Of a stretch of 8,359 bases of DNA, positions 6,593 through 8,359 are shown piece by piece. How positions within the stretch are numbered: the stretch's first letter is position 1; every line of letters starts with the position of its first letter. The notes below the pieces were generated by a model. The model saw only the letters and a list, made by a program, of their open reading frames with translations, was not told the origin of the DNA and ran no database searches. The position numbers and the translations under genes were made by a program. The stretch comes from Nitrospina sp. (GTDB lineage Bacteria; Nitrospinota; Nitrospinia; Nitrospinales; VA-1): assembly GCA_018647025.1 (NCBI GenBank), contig JABGTQ010000054.1:1-8359 (forward strand). The letters are read 5' to 3'.

Positions 6593-8086
6593 TTAATTAA
6601 AGGTCGTCTCTAAGCTCACACGCTTGAAATTTAATCCTTCCCAAACAATCTTATCTTGCAAACGTCTGGCCCGCCTTCCAGAACATTTTAAATCGTTCAT
6701 CAATATAGAAAATGCAAACCGCTCACCATCCGCAGATTGGAAATAACCTGACAACGCGCTAACAAAATTTAACGTCCCTGTTTTAACTCGCGCCCGTTCT
6801 GCACCGTCATATTCTTTCATTCGTTTTAGAACATTACCATCCCTACCCATTACTCCCAAGGCAGAAATAAACTCTGGATAAACTCCAAGATCTTTGTATA
6901 TATCCTGAAGCACTGATACAATCTGATCTGGGCTCAACTGACTTTCTCTCGACAAACCAGATCCATCTAAAATAGAAAACTCCTCAGCTTTGTATTGTAA
7001 TGACTGCATATATTCATCCATAGCACGCAAGCCATTTAGAGTAGTACCTGGTTCACCATAAATCTCTGCAGCAATAGTTTTTAAAATCTGCTCAGCAACA
7101 AAATTATTACTAAACTTATTTAATCCTCTAAGAATCAGAGAAAGTGGGATCGATTCATGACTGAATAATTCATAAGCACCTTCTGGGACAGAACCTACTC
7201 GAACCTTACCCATAACCTCAACCCCAGCTTGGAGAAGATATTCTTTAAAAACTATTGCTGCGTAATGTGTAGGTTGCGTTATATTCAAGTAGTATGTTTC
7301 TCGTCTACTGTTCACTGGCATAGTCCCAGAAACAGTGATTACATTATGGTCGCCCCGGTCAACACGGTTTACAATCAATCGGCCGTATTTTGGTTTCGAG
7401 GCCGTCCTCGCTCGATTATCCACCCTTATAAACTCTATATCAGGGTCAACCACCACAATCGGCCTGTCGCCTTTTTTTTCTCCTGGAGTAACATGAACAG
7501 CAACTGTATTGAAGTTGAACGATAAAGCTCCTAATGGAGCATTATATGCTTCTACACCCGCTTTTTTATTCCAAGTTTTGACACGCCGGTTACTATCAAA
7601 AAAAGATGCATCCGCTATAATATTTCCACGAACTTTTTTAAGAGGGCTGTTCTTTAACTCGTTTGCCAAAAGCCACATCTGTTCACTAACAAGATTCGGG
7701 TCACCAAACCCTTTGATGTATATATCACCTTCAAGGATTTTCCCGACTATCGGCAGAGTCGCATACAAAGCGGTTTTGAATCGATAGTTCGCCCCCAATC
7801 GTTTCAAAGCCACAGCGGTTGTCAAAAGCTTTAGATTCGAAGCTGGCGAAAATAATCGATCACTATAAACAGAGTACAAGGTTTTATCTCTTTCAAGAGA
7901 ATGAATTTTTACTCCAAAGTTTTTTTTCCGCAAACAAGAATTAAGTAAAATGGCCTCTACCTTTTTGACAAAAATAGATTCGGGCGACTCTGTTATTTGC
8001 GCATGGCTCTTCTCAGACAGCAATAAAAAAACCGGAAAAAAAACAATGATTAATATTATTTTTATATTAATAACTAATTTTTTCAT
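6593..8086 (-). CDS. dacB: D-alanyl-D-alanine carboxypeptidase/endopeptidase, PBP4 class (peptidase S13)
   Basis: A periplasmic penicillin-binding protein that trims pentapeptides and/or cleaves peptide cross-links in peptidoglycan. I chose ATG 8086 (497 aa); a TTG directly before it (8089) is also in frame. The N-terminus is a classical signal peptide: Lys-rich start, hydrophobic segment at about 10-23, and a likely cut after SHA, near residue 29. The serine-acyltransferase motifs are all present (ATG numbering): SNLK at 83-86 with S83 as nucleophile, SNN at 326-328, and KTG at 435-437. The roughly 240 residues between the first two motifs match the inserted domains typical of PBP4, and GDPNLVSE (128-135) and DGSGLSR (374-380) are further hallmarks of this class. 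Length is close to E. coli DacB. It is convergent with the preceding gene, 32 bases apart, so it is transcribed independently. The ribosome site is poor: AGAAG lies about 12 bases ahead of the start. I cannot tell which of the two activities dominates. Confidence 0.96.
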   Translation of the reverse strand: MKKLVINIKIILIIVFFPVFLLLSEKSHAQITESPESIFVKKVEAILLNSCLRKKNFGVKIHSLERDKTLYSVYSDRLFSPASNLKLLTTAVALKRLGANYRFKTALYATLPIVGKILEGDIYIKGFGDPNLVSEQMWLLANELKNSPLKKVRGNIIADASFFDSNRRVKTWNKKAGVEAYNAPLGALSFNFNTVAVHVTPGEKKGDRPIVVVDPDIEFIRVDNRARTASKPKYGRLIVNRVDRGDHNVITVSGTMPVNSRRETYYLNITQPTHYAAIVFKEYLLQAGVEVMGKVRVGSVPEGAYELFSHESIPLSLILRGLNKFSNNFVAEQILKTIAAEIYGEPGTTLNGLRAMDEYMQSLQYKAEEFSILDGSGLSRESQLSPDQIVSVLQDIYKDLGVYPEFISALGVMGRDGNVLKRMKEYDGAERARVKTGTLNFVSALSGYFQSADGERFAFSILMNDLKCSGRRARRLQDKIVWEGLNFKRVSLETTFN

Positions 8087-8089
8087 CAA

Positions 8090-8359
8090 AAAATACTAAC
8101 TTCTAATTTAAAGAAATTAAAACTTCAGTTCTTTTTTCAACCAAAGCAATTATCCCGTTACCCATAGTTAGGACTTAATTTAAATACTCAAAAATAGTTT
8201 TAAATATCATATTTTTCGCAAACGCCTGTCGAAACTAAAAGATAAAGGTCTGGTTCTATAAAAATATGGAATTTTTTATGGTAAGTATCTATTTTTTGGA
8301 CTTACTTTAGCTTGAATACGAAAAAAGATTTTAACATCTACTCAAAGCAAAACCTTGAA
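8090..8359. other. AT-rich noncoding right end
   Basis: Apart from the candidate dacB promoter, this stretch holds no gene I can support. From the right edge the - strand meets stops in all three frames within about 30 bases. The longest tempting + reading frame is a 14-codon hydrophobic ORF (8266-8310) without a ribosome site. Small features are a repeated TTTAAATA (8179-8186 and 8199-8206) and a weak inverted repeat GTAAGT/ACTTAC (8281-8286 and 8300-8305). It is probably the upstream region of dacB and of whatever lies beyond the window. Confidence 0.6.
8116..8144 (-). promoter_or_regulatory. Candidate sigma-70-like promoter of dacB
   Basis: Read on the - strand, TTGGTT (8144-8139) and TTTAAT (8121-8116) are separated by 17 bases and end about 30 bases before the ATG. 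TTTAAT matches the TATAAT consensus at five of six positions, while TTGGTT keeps only the TTG of TTGACA. The position suits dacB, but similar matches are common in DNA this AT-rich. Confidence 0.28.

Noticed and set aside
6551..6603. Terminator shared by the convergent unnamed gene and dacB
   Set aside because: Only a four-base TTGG/CCAA pairing with a long loop and an imperfect CCTTAATTAAAGG are present; neither forms a credible stem with a proper T run.
7229..7787. Plus-strand reading frames lying over dacB
   Set aside because: They overlap a complete gene with all its active-site motifs on the other strand and show no family features of their own.
8266..8310. Tiny hydrophobic ORF of 14 codons in the right-end noncoding region
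   Set aside because: Too short to judge, no nearby ribosome site, and its hydrophobic residues follow simply from T-rich DNA.
1..8359. A defence system, toxin-antitoxin pair, mobile element or CRISPR array
   Set aside because: No transposase, integrase, nuclease, small paired genes or regularly spaced direct repeats were seen; gene content is housekeeping plus one signalling and one unknown protein.

Overview
The window is a roughly 8.4 kb, AT-rich, densely coding stretch of a bacterial chromosome. It holds five protein genes and no RNA genes, insertion sequences, CRISPR arrays or prophage genes that I can recognise. The organism is most likely Gram-negative: it encodes a secreted PBP4-type D-alanyl-D-alanine carboxypeptidase with an N-terminal signal peptide. 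The response regulator, with a long acidic linker and a helical C-terminal tail, reminds me from memory of proteins in the former Deltaproteobacteria and Nitrospinota-like marine lineages. That placement is a weak inference; the sequence does not prove it.

Layout, left to right. (1) A 5'-truncated response-regulator gene on + has its receiver domain followed by a low-complexity acidic linker with a 15-residue periodic repeat and a C-terminal amphipathic helix. It has no recognisable DNA-binding or enzymatic output domain. (2) A 164-base AT-rich gap carries a weak terminator-like hairpin and a cluster of TTCTAA elements, one of them a perfect palindrome. (3) valS (valyl-tRNA synthetase), (4) a pepF-type M3 oligoendopeptidase and (5) an unnamed protein with a 160-residue disordered N-terminus and a compact C-terminal domain follow on +. 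The gaps between them are 46 and 33 bases, so the three are probably co-transcribed. (6) After only 32 bases a convergent dacB-like gene lies on the - strand. (7) The last 270 bases are AT-rich and noncoding, and probably contain the dacB promoter.

Functionally this is mostly housekeeping: tRNA charging, intracellular peptide turnover, and peptidoglycan trimming in the periplasm, next to one signalling protein and one protein of unknown function. I found no convincing novel system. The items most worth following are the unnamed protein at 5733-6560 and the repeat and tail of the response regulator. Shine-Dalgarno-like sequences are weak or absent before valS, pepF and dacB; only the unnamed gene has an evident one, in front of a TTG start.
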